From Caulobacter endophyticus (GTDB taxonomy: Bacteria; Pseudomonadota; Alphaproteobacteria; Caulobacterales; Caulobacteraceae), in contig NZ_JARQWV010000024.1 of assembly GCF_029543245.1 (NCBI RefSeq), positions 18,051 to 82,050 of the forward strand: a DNA stretch of 64,000 nucleotides, read 5' to 3'. Position numbers and translations under genes: made by a program. Below are positions 7,665 through 16,232 of this stretch, piece after piece; within the stretch, counting starts at the first letter, position 1; each line of letters starts with the position of its first letter. The notes beneath the pieces were generated by a model. The model had not been told where the DNA came from, did no database searches, and saw nothing but the letters and a program-made list of their open reading frames with translations.

Positions 7665-7775
7665 GGCTCGGACCTCGCGGTCCGGGCCTTTTTTCTTGTG
7701 CGCCTTGGCCCGGACCCTGGGGCCGGGCCTTTTTTCTTGTGCGCCTGGGGCCGGACCCCGCGTCCGGGCCTTTTT
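7665..7775 (+). terminator. Three tandem intrinsic terminators
   Basis: Three consecutive hairpin-plus-T-tract units with a period of about 40 bp: GGCTCGGACC/GGTCCGGGCC then six T's (7665-7694); GGCCCGG/CCGGGCC then six T's (7707-7735); CCGGAC/GTCCGG then five T's (7751-7775). The linker CTTGTGCGCCT is repeated between units one and two and between two and three, so the array looks like a local duplication of one terminator. It insulates the phasin gene from ridA downstream. Confidence 0.85.
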
Positions 7776-7831
7776 CCTTGTACGAAGGCCCGCCCTTGCT
7801 AAGCATGCGCTCTCGGTAAGGGAGCGTTTGA

Positions 7832-8290
7832 ATGTCGAAGGTGGAAGAGCGTCTGGCGGGTCTGGGGATCACGCTTCCGCAGCCGGTGGCCCCGGTGGCC
7901 AACTATGTGCCGTTCGTGCGCTCGGGCAACCTCGTCCACATCTCTGGCCAGATTTCGATCGACCCGGCCGGCGGCATCAAGGGCACGGTCGGCGTCGACG
8001 TCGACCTTGAAACCGCCCAGAAGGCCGCGCGCCTGTGCGGCGTGAACCTGCTGGCCCAGATCAAGGCCGCGGTCGGCGACCTCGACAAGGTGGCCCGGGT
8101 GGTCAAGCTGGGCGGCTTCGTGCAGGCCGGCCCCGACTTCATCGACATTCCCAAGGTCATCAACGGCTGCTCGGACCTGATGGTCGAGGTGTTCGGCGAC
8201 GCCGGCCGCCACGCCCGTTCGGCTGTCGGCGTCTACAAGCTGCCGCTGGGCTTCGCCGTCGAGGTCGACGCGGTGGTGGAGGTCTTCTGA
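7832..8290 (+). CDS. RidA family protein (YjgF/YER057c/UK114)
   Basis: RidA-fold proteins hydrolyse reactive enamine/imine intermediates or serve related small-molecule roles. The 152-residue sequence shows the family sequence LVHISGQISIDPAGG (about residues 34-48), the ETAQKAARLCGVNLLAQIKA helix and the C-terminal HARSAVGVYKLPLGFAVEVD segment. It resembles the longer YjgF subgroup that often lacks the arginine of true RidA in the final strand, so deaminase activity is not certain. TAAGGGAG precedes ATG 7832. Its stop overlaps the start of the GDPD gene (TGATG), so the two are co-translated. Confidence 0.9.
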   Translation: MSKVEERLAGLGITLPQPVAPVANYVPFVRSGNLVHISGQISIDPAGGIKGTVGVDVDLETAQKAARLCGVNLLAQIKAAVGDLDKVARVVKLGGFVQAGPDFIDIPKVINGCSDLMVEVFGDAGRHARSAVGVYKLPLGFAVEVDAVVEVF

Positions 8291-9063
8291 TGCGCGCGCG
8301 TCCGCGGCCCGGGACCGAGGTGTTCGGCGAGGCGTGGGAACGCCTCTTCGATCCGCCGATCGCGCACCGGGGGCTGTGGACGCAGGGCGGCGCGCCCGAG
8401 AACTCGCTGGCCGCCTTCCAGGCCGCCTGCGCGAAAGGCTACTCCATCGAGCTGGACGTCCAGCTGACGGCCGATGGCCAGGCGGTGGTCTTCCACGACG
8501 ATCGCCTGGAGCGCCTGACGGGCGTGGAGGGCCGGCTGCGCGATCATACCGCCGCCGAGCTTTCCGCCATGAAGCTGTCGGGCACGGACGAGACCATCCC
8601 GACCCTGGCCGACGCCCTGGCGGTGATCGGTCACCGGGCCATGGTGCAGATCGAGCTGAAGACCCCGTTCGGCGAGGTGGGCGAGCTGGAGAAGAAGGTC
8701 TCGGAGATCCTGATCGACCACAATGGTCCGATCGCCGTGATCGGCTTCAACCCGTACTCCCACGCCTGGTTCGCCGACCATAATCCGCAGGTGCTGCGGG
8801 GCCTGGATTCCTACAGCTGGAACGACGAGAACGCCCGCAAGCTGGCGCCGGAGCTGCGCAAGTCGCTGGCCGCCCTGGAGCAGGTGGAACTGGCGCGGCC
8901 GGACTTCCTTGCGTTGGGGCTCGACATGCTGCCCAGCCCGCGAGCCGACGTCTTCCGCGCCAAGGGCATGCCCATCGTCGCCTGGACGGTGCGCTCGCCC
9001 GAGCAGTGGGACGCCGTCTCCGACCATTGCGACAACCTGATCTTCGAGGGCTTCGCTGCGTGA
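8290..9063 (+). CDS. ugpQ: Glycerophosphodiester phosphodiesterase
   Basis: Hydrolyses glycerophosphodiesters to glycerol 3-phosphate and an alcohol. The 257-residue TIM-barrel protein has the GDPD signature in order: AHRG (25-28), PENS, ELDVQLTADGQ and VVFHDD, which supply the two catalytic histidines and the metal-binding acids. No signal peptide, so it acts in the cytoplasm. Start ATG 8290 overlaps the ridA stop; its own stop overlaps the next gene's GTG. The three genes form one operon. The symbol follows the cytoplasmic E. coli type and is a family-level guess. Confidence 0.92.
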   Translation: MRARPRPGTEVFGEAWERLFDPPIAHRGLWTQGGAPENSLAAFQAACAKGYSIELDVQLTADGQAVVFHDDRLERLTGVEGRLRDHTAAELSAMKLSGTDETIPTLADALAVIGHRAMVQIELKTPFGEVGELEKKVSEILIDHNGPIAVIGFNPYSHAWFADHNPQVLRGLDSYSWNDENARKLAPELRKSLAALEQVELARPDFLALGLDMLPSPRADVFRAKGMPIVAWTVRSPEQWDAVSDHCDNLIFEGFAA

Positions 9064-10220
9064 GTTCGCTTAAGGCGGAGGTGCGCGTTCACCGCCGCAT
9101 CGCCGATATCGGCCGCGAGGCCTGGGACGCCTGCGCCGGCGCTTCCGGCGATCCCTTCGTCAGTTTCGACTTCCTCGACATCCTCGAAGAGAGCGGCTGC
9201 GCGGCCGATCGCACCGGCTGGGCGCCGCATCACGTCAGCGTCTCCGACACCGACGGCGCTATCGCCGGGGTGATGCCGCTCTATCTGAAGAACCACAGCC
9301 AGGGCGAATACGTCTTCGACCACGCCTGGGCCGACGCCTACGAACGGGCAGGGGGCAGCTATTATCCCAAGCTCCAGTGCTCGGCGCCGTTCTCGCCGGT
9401 CACCGGCCCGCGCCTGATCGCCCGGCCCGACGCCGATCCCGACGAGGCGCGTTCGGCCCTCCTGGGCGGAGCGCTGACCCTTTGCGAGCGCATCGGCGCC
9501 TCGTCGCTGCACGTGACCTTCCCGACGGAGGACGAGTGGGACTGGATGGGCGACCGCGGCCTGCTGCGCCGGCAGGACCAGCAGTATCACTGGGAGAACG
9601 CCGGCTACGCCACGTTCGACGACTTCCTGGCGGCCCTGTCCTCCAACCGCCGCAAGACCATCCGCCGTGAGCGTCGCGACGCCCAGGATGGGCTGGAGAT
9701 CGTGGCCCTGAGCGGCGAGGCGCTTACCCACGAACACTGGGACGCCTTCTTCGGCTTCTACATGGACACCGGCGCCCGCAAGTGGGGGCGGCCCTATCTG
9801 AACCGCCGCTTCTTCTCGCTGCTGCACGAGCGGATGGCCGACAAGGTGCTGCTGATCCTGGCCCGGCGGCCGGGCGGGCCGTGGATCGCCGGCGCGCTGA
9901 ACCTGCTCGGCCGCGATTGCCTCTACGGCCGCCACTGGGGCTGCACCGAGGACGTGCCGTTCCTGCATTTCGAGCTCTGCTACTACCAGGCCATCGAGCA
10001 CGCGATCCGCCTTGGCCTGCCGCGCGTCGAGGCCGGCGCGCAAGGCCAGCACAAGATCGCCCGCGGCTACCTGCCCAGCGCCGTCTACTCGGCCCACTGG
10101 ATCGCCGACCCGGCGCTACGCGAGCCCGTCGCCCGCTACCTGGAGCGCGAGCGCGAGGCGGTGGCGGAGGACATGGTAATGCTCACCGAGGAGTATTCGC
10201 CCTTCCGGCACGAAACCTAG
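9060..10220 (+). CDS. GNAT/FemAB-like acyltransferase (COG3146, DUF482)
   Basis: A 386-residue cytoplasmic protein of the COG3146 family, predicted N-acyltransferases with two GNAT-like domains similar to FemAB. Features include HHVSVSDTDGAIAGVMPLYLK near the N-terminus, ALSSNRRKTIRRERR near the centre (residues about 196-210) and GRHWGCTEDVPFLHFELCYY. It starts with GTG at 9060, overlapping the GDPD stop as GTGA; no ATG is available near the conserved start. The substrate is unknown; amino-acid addition to peptidoglycan precursors has been suggested for the family but is not shown here. Confidence 0.85.
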   Translation: MSSLKAEVRVHRRIADIGREAWDACAGASGDPFVSFDFLDILEESGCAADRTGWAPHHVSVSDTDGAIAGVMPLYLKNHSQGEYVFDHAWADAYERAGGSYYPKLQCSAPFSPVTGPRLIARPDADPDEARSALLGGALTLCERIGASSLHVTFPTEDEWDWMGDRGLLRRQDQQYHWENAGYATFDDFLAALSSNRRKTIRRERRDAQDGLEIVALSGEALTHEHWDAFFGFYMDTGARKWGRPYLNRRFFSLLHERMADKVLLILARRPGGPWIAGALNLLGRDCLYGRHWGCTEDVPFLHFELCYYQAIEHAIRLGLPRVEAGAQGQHKIARGYLPSAVYSAHWIADPALREPVARYLEREREAVAEDMVMLTEEYSPFRHET

Positions 10221-10289
10221 AACACGCTGGTGAGGGCGTTGGTGGAGTGGTGGCGCAGTCCCGCTCAAGTCCGCCAACCTCACCCGAAG

Positions 10290-10775
10290 TTAGTGCAGGC
10301 TGACCTCGGCCACCTTGTCGCGATAGTCGCGTTTCGGGTCATGGCCCAGCATCAGCTTCATGCCGGCGAACAGGCTGTTCTCGTTAAGCCAGATCCGCGC
10401 GTGCTCGGGCTCGAAGCGCAGCAGGCGAAGCGCCGGATCGGTCTTGCCGGTGAACCAGGCGGCCACGAACGGGCTCCAGAGGCCGTCTATGGCCTGGCGG
10501 TCGTTGTCGATGCGCAGGCGGCCGTCGATCTCGGCGAACAGGTCGTGGCCCTTGGAGGCGAAGTGCATCACCGCGTCGCGCTCGTGGTGTAGGGCGGCGA
10601 CCATGTCGCAGTCGGCCGAGGTGAAGATCCACAGCGGGCCGCCTTGCTCGCCCTCCATCAGGGCGGTCATGGGCTGGCTGTGGCCGCCCTCGACATCGGG
10701 CAGGCCCAGCATGACGGTGCGGTCGGCCTTCAGGGCCTTCCAGAACTTGGTGGTGAGATCGGCTTCCTTGGACAT
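10290..10775 (-). CDS. Pyridoxamine 5'-phosphate oxidase-like stress protein (general stress protein 26 family)
   Basis: A 161-residue split-barrel flavin-binding protein of the COG3871 family. Conserved pieces are TVMLGLPDVEGGHSQPM, PLWIFTSADCDM and VMHFASKGHDLFAEIDG (residues about 68-84). Relatives bind FMN or FAD and are induced by general stress, but the reaction is generally unknown. Upstream on the minus strand GGAGGACAAGACC precedes the ATG. It converges with the acyltransferase gene; the 69 bp between them shows no gene. Confidence 0.88.
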   Translation of the reverse strand: MSKEADLTTKFWKALKADRTVMLGLPDVEGGHSQPMTALMEGEQGGPLWIFTSADCDMVAALHHERDAVMHFASKGHDLFAEIDGRLRIDNDRQAIDGLWSPFVAAWFTGKTDPALRLLRFEPEHARIWLNENSLFAGMKLMLGHDPKRDYRDKVAEVSLH

Positions 10776-10825
10776 GGTCTTGTCCTCCCACCGTCAGAAC
10801 GTGGCCGCGCCCGGCGCCGTTCCCG

Positions 10826-11416
10826 TCAGGAGCGGTCCCAGGCCGCCTTCAGCAGGGCCTTAACCTCGTCGTCGACCTCGGCCGGGGAAGCCAGGGCCAG
10901 CTTGGCCTTCAGCCGCTCGGACCAGCTCTCGTTCTTCGGCTCTGACAGGCGAGGGGAGGCGTCGGGCGTCAGGGCCAGGCCCAGCGACACCGTTCCGCCC
11001 TTGATGGGGCGTGCGGCCGCAAACTGCACCTTGTTGGACCAGGCGGTGAAGGCCTTGCGCTGGCCCGTGACCAGTCCCGGGAAATCTGCCACGGCCGCCT
11101 CGATCGCCGCCAGGATCGCGGTCGAGGCCGGGTCGGTCCACAGCGCCGCGCGCAGGCCCTCGGCGTCGTCCCAGCCCAGTTCGGACGGGAAGGCGACGCC
11201 CAGAATGTGCGCCGCTCGGTTCACGCCAAGACCATGATTGGCCTTCAGCCAGTCGATGCGGGCCTTGGGTTTGGTCTCCTTGCAGTCGCGGCGGACGATC
11301 TCGACCCACTGCTCCAGGGTCTTGCCGGTGTCGCGCTCGAGGCTCGCCTGCACCGAGGCGAACCACTTCTTCTGGCGTTCGGTCAGGCCCTGGCCCGTCT
11401 CGTCGGTCTTGCCCAT
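10826..11416 (-). CDS. DUF4287/DUF5655 domain protein
   Basis: A 196-residue soluble protein. Residues 1-90 (LTERQKKWFASVQASLERDT, then ARIDWLKANHGLGVNRAAHI) fit DUF4287; the rest (FPGLVTGQRKAFTAWSNKVQ and the GTVSLGLAL strand) fits the DUF5655-like part. Functions of both domains are unknown; similar proteins are widespread in soil bacteria as single genes. The start at 11416 fits the usual domain boundary. It is divergent from the HIT gene with a gap of only 54 bp, so the two promoters overlap. Confidence 0.8.
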   Translation of the reverse strand: MGKTDETGQGLTERQKKWFASVQASLERDTGKTLEQWVEIVRRDCKETKPKARIDWLKANHGLGVNRAAHILGVAFPSELGWDDAEGLRAALWTDPASTAILAAIEAAVADFPGLVTGQRKAFTAWSNKVQFAAARPIKGGTVSLGLALTPDASPRLSEPKNESWSERLKAKLALASPAEVDDEVKALLKAAWDRS

Positions 11417-11470
11417 GCTTGCGCGCCCTCCCTGGTTTGCTAGAGCCTGTCCCACGCAATGGAGACGACC

Positions 11471-11902
11471 ATGAGCCTTCACGGAACCTACGACCCGGAC
11501 AATATCTTCGCCAAGATCGTTTGCGGCGAGATCCCGAGCGTGAAGGTGTTCGAGGACGACGAGGTCCTGGCCTTCATGGACGCCTTCCCGCAGTCGCGCG
11601 GCCACCTGCTGGTGATCTCCAAGACCTCCAAGGCGCGCAATGTGTTGGAAGCCGAGCCCAAGACCCTGGGCCGCCTGATCGGCGCGGTGCAGAAGGCGGC
11701 CCGGGCCGTCACCAAGGCGCTGGACCCGGCAGGCGTGGTCGTCACCCAGTTCAACGGCGCGCCAGCGGGGCAGAGCGTCTTCCACCTGCATTTCCACGTC
11801 ATTCCTCGATACGAAAACGAGGACCTGGGGCGGCATGGCGAAGGCATGGCCGATATCGAGGAGCTGAAGGCCCTGGCCGCCAAGATCAGCGCGGCGCTCT
11901 AG
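11471..11902 (+). CDS. HIT family hydrolase
   Basis: Histidine-triad nucleotide hydrolase or transferase, 143 residues. The N-terminus DNIFAKIVCGEIPSVKV and the triad FHLHFHVIP (HxHxH, about residues 98-106) are the family markers; these enzymes act on nucleoside phosphoramidates or adenylates. GGAG lies 6 nt before ATG 11471; an ATG four codons earlier is less likely because it would overlap that site. The next gene starts 12 bp after the stop. Confidence 0.93.
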   Translation: MSLHGTYDPDNIFAKIVCGEIPSVKVFEDDEVLAFMDAFPQSRGHLLVISKTSKARNVLEAEPKTLGRLIGAVQKAARAVTKALDPAGVVVTQFNGAPAGQSVFHLHFHVIPRYENEDLGRHGEGMADIEELKALAAKISAAL

Positions 11903-11914
11903 GGCGGACACTTG

Positions 11915-12580
11915 GTGCGCTCGCTCCTCGACCTGCTGGATGAGACGGATTCCGCCTTGCCGCTGCTGCGGACCTGGATCGACGATCCGGCGGGCAACGG
12001 CGGTGTGTTGCTGCCGCCCGACCAGAGGATGCGGATCGAGACGCTGACGGGCCTGCAGGTCACTACGCGCTCGATGCTCGGCGCGATCGCTTACGAGACC
12101 GGCGGCGTGGCGGTGGCGGACGGCTTCCTGCGGCTGCTCGGTGGGGGCCTTGTCCGCTCGCTTCCGCAGACCGCCGCGCTGACCGGCGCGCCTCTCGACG
12201 GCAGCTACCCTGATGTGATCGTCGTGGCCGATGACGTCTTAGGCGGGCTGTTCGCGCTCAATGGAGGGCGGTTCGGCGCGGGCCGGCCGGGCGAGGTCTT
12301 CCATCTGGCGGCTGACGACATCGCCTGGGCGCCGCTCGGCGTCGGCTATGCGGATTTCGTCGAGTGGTGCCTGACGGGCGACCTGAAGCAGCTCTACGAG
12401 CCGTTCGCGCACCTCGACGAATATGAAGCGCGGCCGCGTCCCGCCTTCGACGAGGCATACGCGTTCTACCCCTTCCTGTGGTCGAGGGAGGCGAGGGAGG
12501 GGCGACCGAGCGTATCCGTGGTCAGCGCCGCCGAAAGTCTGAGACTTCGTCTCGATTTCTGCGGGTTTACCGTCGGCTAG
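11915..12580 (+). CDS. DUF2625 family protein
   Basis: A 221-residue cytoplasmic protein of the DUF2625 family, recognised by the N-terminal LRTWIDDPAGN segment, the repeated glycine-rich region (VAVADGFLRLLGGG) and the DDIAWAPLGVGYADFVEW block (about residues 130-147), followed by FTGDL-like LTGDLKQLYEPF. Function is unknown. GTG at 11915 is preferred to TTG at 11912 because AGGGCGG is better spaced. It is in the same direction as the HIT gene, 12 bp away, and likely co-transcribed. Confidence 0.8.
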   Translation: MRSLLDLLDETDSALPLLRTWIDDPAGNGGVLLPPDQRMRIETLTGLQVTTRSMLGAIAYETGGVAVADGFLRLLGGGLVRSLPQTAALTGAPLDGSYPDVIVVADDVLGGLFALNGGRFGAGRPGEVFHLAADDIAWAPLGVGYADFVEWCLTGDLKQLYEPFAHLDEYEARPRPAFDEAYAFYPFLWSREAREGRPSVSVVSAAESLRLRLDFCGFTVG

Positions 12581-12603
12581 CGGTCATTGTCGAAGGCCAA
12601 TCT

Positions 12604-12945
12604 TCAGGGCAGCAGCTTGATCAGCGCGGTCGAGATCGACACCAGCACCGCCATGCCGCCCAGCAGCGCCCAGCCCTGAAGGCGGATCTTCTCGCTGAGG
12701 TCAGCGCGGATACGGGCCTCGGTAAGAGCGAGTTCACTGCGGACCGAGGCGATCTCGCCTTTGAGTTCGCTCTTCAGTTCGGTCTTTACGGCTTGAAGCT
12801 CTGAACGTGTCGCCAGTTCGCTGATGTCGGGAAGCATCGTCGTCTGCTGCACCAGTTCCACGACAGCCTCGGCTGCGCGCGCCTCCATCCCTGCCTCACG
12901 CAGGCGCTTTGAAGCGCTCAGGGTGTCGAAGGGAATGTTGCTCAT
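12604..12945 (-). CDS. Coiled-coil protein with a C-terminal membrane anchor (DUF1640-like)
   Basis: A 113-residue protein: residues 1-35 fit the DUF1640/CCDC90-like start (FDTLSASKRLREAGMEARAA), residues 45-88 are a charged coiled coil (ELQAVKTELKSELKGEIASV), and residues 92-110 form one membrane helix (GMAVLVSISTALIKLL). Such proteins are common in proteobacteria and distantly resemble the mitochondrial calcium-uniporter regulator family, but their bacterial role is unknown. Its terminus is 23 bp from the DUF2625 stop, convergent. Confidence 0.8.
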   Translation of the reverse strand: MSNIPFDTLSASKRLREAGMEARAAEAVVELVQQTTMLPDISELATRSELQAVKTELKSELKGEIASVRSELALTEARIRADLSEKIRLQGWALLGGMAVLVSISTALIKLLP

Positions 12946-13066
12946 GAACTCACGCTACTCGTTTGTTCTTGTTTTGTCTACATCCCTTGCGTGAGCGCAA
13001 GCGAACCTTTCCGGGCCTGGGGCTTTCCCAGAAGGTCCAGCTTCAGCGGCCGGTGAAGGATAGCGA

Positions 13067-13504
13067 ATGACCGATCCCCTGGCCCGGCGCGGGCTTTACC
13101 GTCTCGTCTACGCCAGTCGGGCGGCCGATCCGGCGGCCATCGACGAGACCCTGCGGGCGGTGGTCGTCAAGTCGATCCAGAACAATCGCATCGACGACAT
13201 CACCGGCTTTCTGGCGGCCGGGGAGGGGCGGTTCCTGCAGGTGCTGGAAGGGCCCGGCCAGACCGTCGCCCAGGCCTATGAGCGGATCGGCGCCGACCCG
13301 CGCCACGACGAGGTGGTGCTGATCGCCGACGGCCCGGCCGAGCGGCGGCTGTTCAGCGACTGGAACATGGGCCAGCGGCGGCTTGAGGCGGAAGACGCCT
13401 CGGCGCTGTCGGAGGTGGGGTTGGAGCACTTCACGCCGGCGGGCTTGGACGAGGAGCGGGCGATCCGCCTGCTGTCGCTGCTGGGCGCACGCCACCTGCG
13501 CTAA
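13067..13504 (+). CDS. BLUF-domain blue-light sensor
   Basis: Single-domain flavin photoreceptor of 145 residues. Key residues of the BLUF fold are present: Tyr15 in RLVYAS, Asn40 in QNNRIDDITG, Gln58 in RFLQVLEG and Trp99 in FSDWNMG; the Tyr/Gln pair makes the hydrogen-bond switch on illumination. There is no output domain, so signalling must be through a partner protein. A regulator or diguanylate phosphodiesterase is not adjacent. The gene has its own promoter region (12946-13066) and is followed by a bidirectional terminator. Confidence 0.93.
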   Translation: MTDPLARRGLYRLVYASRAADPAAIDETLRAVVVKSIQNNRIDDITGFLAAGEGRFLQVLEGPGQTVAQAYERIGADPRHDEVVLIADGPAERRLFSDWNMGQRRLEAEDASALSEVGLEHFTPAGLDEERAIRLLSLLGARHLR

Positions 13505-13523
13505 GGCGCCAAGCCCCAAAGAA

Positions 13524-13549
13524 AAAGGCCCGGATCGCTCCGGGCCTTT
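13524..13549. terminator. Bidirectional terminator between BLUF gene and clpA
   Basis: AAAGGCCCGGA (13524-13534), TCGC loop, TCCGGGCCTTT (13539-13549), an 11-bp perfect stem with further A's to the left. It lies between convergent genes, 19 bp after the BLUF stop and 23 bp after the clpA stop. Confidence 0.85.
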
Positions 13550-13572
13550 CCATGTTCAGGCAGCTTCCAGCC

Positions 13573-15894
13573 TCATTCGGCCAGGGCCGGCTCCTCGGCG
13601 TCGTCCGACTTGCCGGACTTGCCTTCCGAGGCGCTTTCGATCTCGAAGCCGATCTTGCCGTTCTCGAGCACCACCTTGACGTGGCCCCCGCGGGTCAGGC
13701 GGCCGAACAGGATGTCGTCGGCCAGCGGCTTCTTGATGTGCTCCTGGATGACCCGGGCCAGCGGACGGGCGCCGTAGAGCTCGTCGAAGCCGTTCTTGGC
13801 CAGCCAGTCGGCCGCGTCGTCGGCCAGTTCGATCGTGATATTGCGGTCGGCGAGTTGCGCCTCCAGTTGCATGACGAACTTCTGCACGACCTGGCGGATG
13901 ATCTCCGGCGTCAGCGGCTTGAAGGCCACGACGGCGTCCAGGCGGTTGCGGAACTCCGGCGTGAACAGGCGCTTGAGCGCGGCGTCCTCTTCGCCCTCGA
14001 CCTTCGACCGGCCGAAGCCGATCGAGTTGCGCTGGGCGTCGGAGGCCCCCGCATTGGTGGTCATGATCAGGACCACGTTGCGGAAGTCGACCTTCTTGCC
14101 GTTGCTGTCGGTCAGGGTGCCGTTGTCCATCACCTGCAGCAGGATGTTGTAGACATCCCCGTGCGCCTTCTCGATCTCGTCGAGCAGGACGACGGCGTGC
14201 GGGTGCTGGTCGACCGCGTCGGTCAGCTGGCCGCCCTGGTCGAAGCCGACATAGCCGGGAGGGGCGCCGATCAGGCGGCTCACGGTATGGCGCTCCATGT
14301 ATTCCGACATGTCGAAGCGCAGCATCTCGATGCCCAGGGTCTGGGCCAGCTGCTTGGCGGCTTCGGTCTTACCGACGCCGGTCGGGCCGCTGAACAGATA
14401 CGAGCCGATCGGCTTGTTCGGTTCGCGCAGGCCGGCGCGCGCCAGTTTCATGGCGGCCGACAGCTGGATCAGGGCCTCTTCCTGGCCGAACACGGCGCGC
14501 TTCAGGTCGTTCTCGAGTTCCTTCAGGGCCTCGGTGTCCGACTTGCTGACCGACTTGGGCGGGATACGGGCGATCTTGGCGACGACGGCCTCGATCTCCT
14601 TGACGCCGATGGTCTTCTTGCGACGGCTTTCCGGCAGCAGCATCTGGCCCGCGCCCGCCTCGTCGATCACGTCGATCGCCTTGTCGGGCAGCTTGCGGTC
14701 GGTGATGTACTTGGCCGACAGCTCAACGGCGACCTTGAGGGCCTCGTTGGTGTATTTCAGCTTGTGGAAGTCCTCGTAGTAGGTCTTCAGGCCCTTGAGG
14801 ATCTTGATGGTGTCTTCCACCGTCGGCTCGTTCACGTCGATCTTCTGGAAGCGACGGACCAGGGCCCGGTCCTTTTCGAAGTGCTGGCGGAACTCCTTGT
14901 AGGTGGTCGAGCCCATGCAGCGCAGGGTGCCCGAGGCCAGGGCGGGCTTGAGCAGGTTCGACGCGTCCATCGCCCCGCCGCTGGTCGCGCCGGCGCCGAT
15001 GACGGTGTGGATCTCGTCGATGAACAGCACCGCGTTCGGGTGGTTCTCGAGCTCCTTGACCACCTGCTTGACGCGTTCCTCGAAGTCGCCGCGATAGCGG
15101 GTGCCGGCCAGCAGCGCGCCCATGTCGAGCGAGTAGATGGTGGCTTCCGCCAGGACTTCAGGCACCTGGTGGGTGATGATCTTGCGCGCCAGGCCTTCGG
15201 CGATGGCGGTCTTGCCGACGCCGGGGTCGCCCACGAGCAGCGGGTTGTTCTTGGTGCGACGGCAGAGGATCTGGATCGCGCGTTCCACTTCGTTCGCGCG
15301 GCCGATCAGCGGGTCGACCTTGCCCTGGCGGGCCTTTTCGTTGAGGTCGACGCAATAGGCCTCGAGGGCCTCGCCGCCGGTCTTGGTGTTGGGCTTTTCC
15401 TGATCTTCCTCGACCGCGGTCGCGCCCTTGGCGGCCTTGGGCTCCGAAGCGCCGGCCTTCTTGGCGATGCCGTGGGCGATGAAGTTCACCGCGTCGTACC
15501 GCGTCATGTCCTGCTCCTGCAGGAAGTAGGCGGCGTGGCTCTCGCGTTCGGAGAAGATGGCGACCAGGACGTTGGCGCCGGTCACTTCCTCGCGGCCGGA
15601 CGACTGGACGTGGATCACGGCGCGCTGGATCACGCGCTGGAAGCCCGCCGTGGGCTTGGCGTCCTCTTCGTCGTCGACCACCAGGGACGACAGTTCGACG
15701 TCGAGATAGTTGACCAGGCTCTTCTTCAGGGCGGCCAGGTCCACGTCGCAGGCGCGCATGACGCCGGCGGCGTCGTCGTCGTCGGTCAGCGACAGCAGAA
15801 GGTGTTCGAGGGTCGCGTACTCATGCTTTCGCTGATTGGCGTACGCGACGGCGCGATGCAGGGATTCTTCGAGAGGACGCGAAAAAGAGGGCAA
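13573..15894 (-). CDS. clpA: ATP-dependent Clp protease ATP-binding subunit ClpA
   Basis: AAA+ unfoldase that feeds substrates to ClpP. The 773-residue protein has the N-domain that binds ClpS (SFSRPLEESLHRAVAYANQ), a first ATPase domain with GDPGVGKT, and a second with GPTGVGKT, plus LLDEIEKAHGDVYN as its Walker B. A ClpP-docking IGL-like loop is present as the IGF in the second domain region (NSIGFGR). I chose TTG at 15894: GAGGAG is 7 nt upstream and the resulting N-terminus is the conserved one, while the in-frame ATG at 15927 would add 11 residues and overlap the site. clpS lies 11 bp upstream in the same operon. Confidence 0.96.
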   Translation of the reverse strand: MPSFSRPLEESLHRAVAYANQRKHEYATLEHLLLSLTDDDDAAGVMRACDVDLAALKKSLVNYLDVELSSLVVDDEEDAKPTAGFQRVIQRAVIHVQSSGREEVTGANVLVAIFSERESHAAYFLQEQDMTRYDAVNFIAHGIAKKAGASEPKAAKGATAVEEDQEKPNTKTGGEALEAYCVDLNEKARQGKVDPLIGRANEVERAIQILCRRTKNNPLLVGDPGVGKTAIAEGLARKIITHQVPEVLAEATIYSLDMGALLAGTRYRGDFEERVKQVVKELENHPNAVLFIDEIHTVIGAGATSGGAMDASNLLKPALASGTLRCMGSTTYKEFRQHFEKDRALVRRFQKIDVNEPTVEDTIKILKGLKTYYEDFHKLKYTNEALKVAVELSAKYITDRKLPDKAIDVIDEAGAGQMLLPESRRKKTIGVKEIEAVVAKIARIPPKSVSKSDTEALKELENDLKRAVFGQEEALIQLSAAMKLARAGLREPNKPIGSYLFSGPTGVGKTEAAKQLAQTLGIEMLRFDMSEYMERHTVSRLIGAPPGYVGFDQGGQLTDAVDQHPHAVVLLDEIEKAHGDVYNILLQVMDNGTLTDSNGKKVDFRNVVLIMTTNAGASDAQRNSIGFGRSKVEGEEDAALKRLFTPEFRNRLDAVVAFKPLTPEIIRQVVQKFVMQLEAQLADRNITIELADDAADWLAKNGFDELYGARPLARVIQEHIKKPLADDILFGRLTRGGHVKVVLENGKIGFEIESASEGKSGKSDDAEEPALAE

Positions 15895-15905
15895 GGGGAG
15901 GCTCC

Positions 15906-16232
15906 TCAATCCTTTTCCATGGTGCACTGCAGCGGGTGCTGATGTCTGCGGGCTGAGTCGATCACCTGGGCGACTTTGGTCTCGGCGACTTCGTAGGTGA
16001 AAACACCACAGACGCCGACGCCGTTCTGGTGAACGTGCAACATGATCCGTGTCGCGTCTTCGCGCGACTTGTTGAAGAACCGTTCGAGCACGTAAACGAC
16101 GAACTCCATGGGGGTGTAGTCGTCGTTCAGGATCAGTACGCGATAAAGCGAGGGCTTCTGCGTCTTCGGCTTCACTTCCGTGACGACCGAAGAGCCCGCG
16201 CCTGTATTTCCGCCTTGCTTTCGCTCGGCCAT
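15906..16232 (-). CDS. clpS: ClpS adaptor protein for N-end rule substrates
   Basis: Delivers proteins with bulky hydrophobic N-termini to ClpAP. The 108-residue sequence has a flexible N-terminal tail, then VLILNDDYTPMEFVVYVLER with the Asn-Asp-Asp pocket and the helix that contacts ClpA, and the HQNGVGVCGVFTYEVAETK segment; it matches the well-studied Caulobacter ClpS as I know it. ATG 16232 gives the MAERKQGG start; an in-frame ATG at 16274 adds 14 residues. First gene of the clpS-clpA operon. Confidence 0.96.
   Translation of the reverse strand: MAERKQGGNTGAGSSVVTEVKPKTQKPSLYRVLILNDDYTPMEFVVYVLERFFNKSREDATRIMLHVHQNGVGVCGVFTYEVAETKVAQVIDSARRHQHPLQCTMEKD

Noticed and set aside
7665..7775. 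Possible CRISPR array because of the ~40-bp period
   Set aside because: Only three units, each a GC-rich palindrome with T-tract, no unique spacers and no cas genes; these are terminators.
7651..7902. 83-residue minus-strand frame over the tandem terminators
   Set aside because: Its repeats come from the terminator units, and it overlaps the start of ridA.
12478..12804. 108-residue plus-strand frame near the DUF2625 and coiled-coil genes
   Set aside because: Overlaps both convergent genes, no ribosome site and no similarity that I can see.
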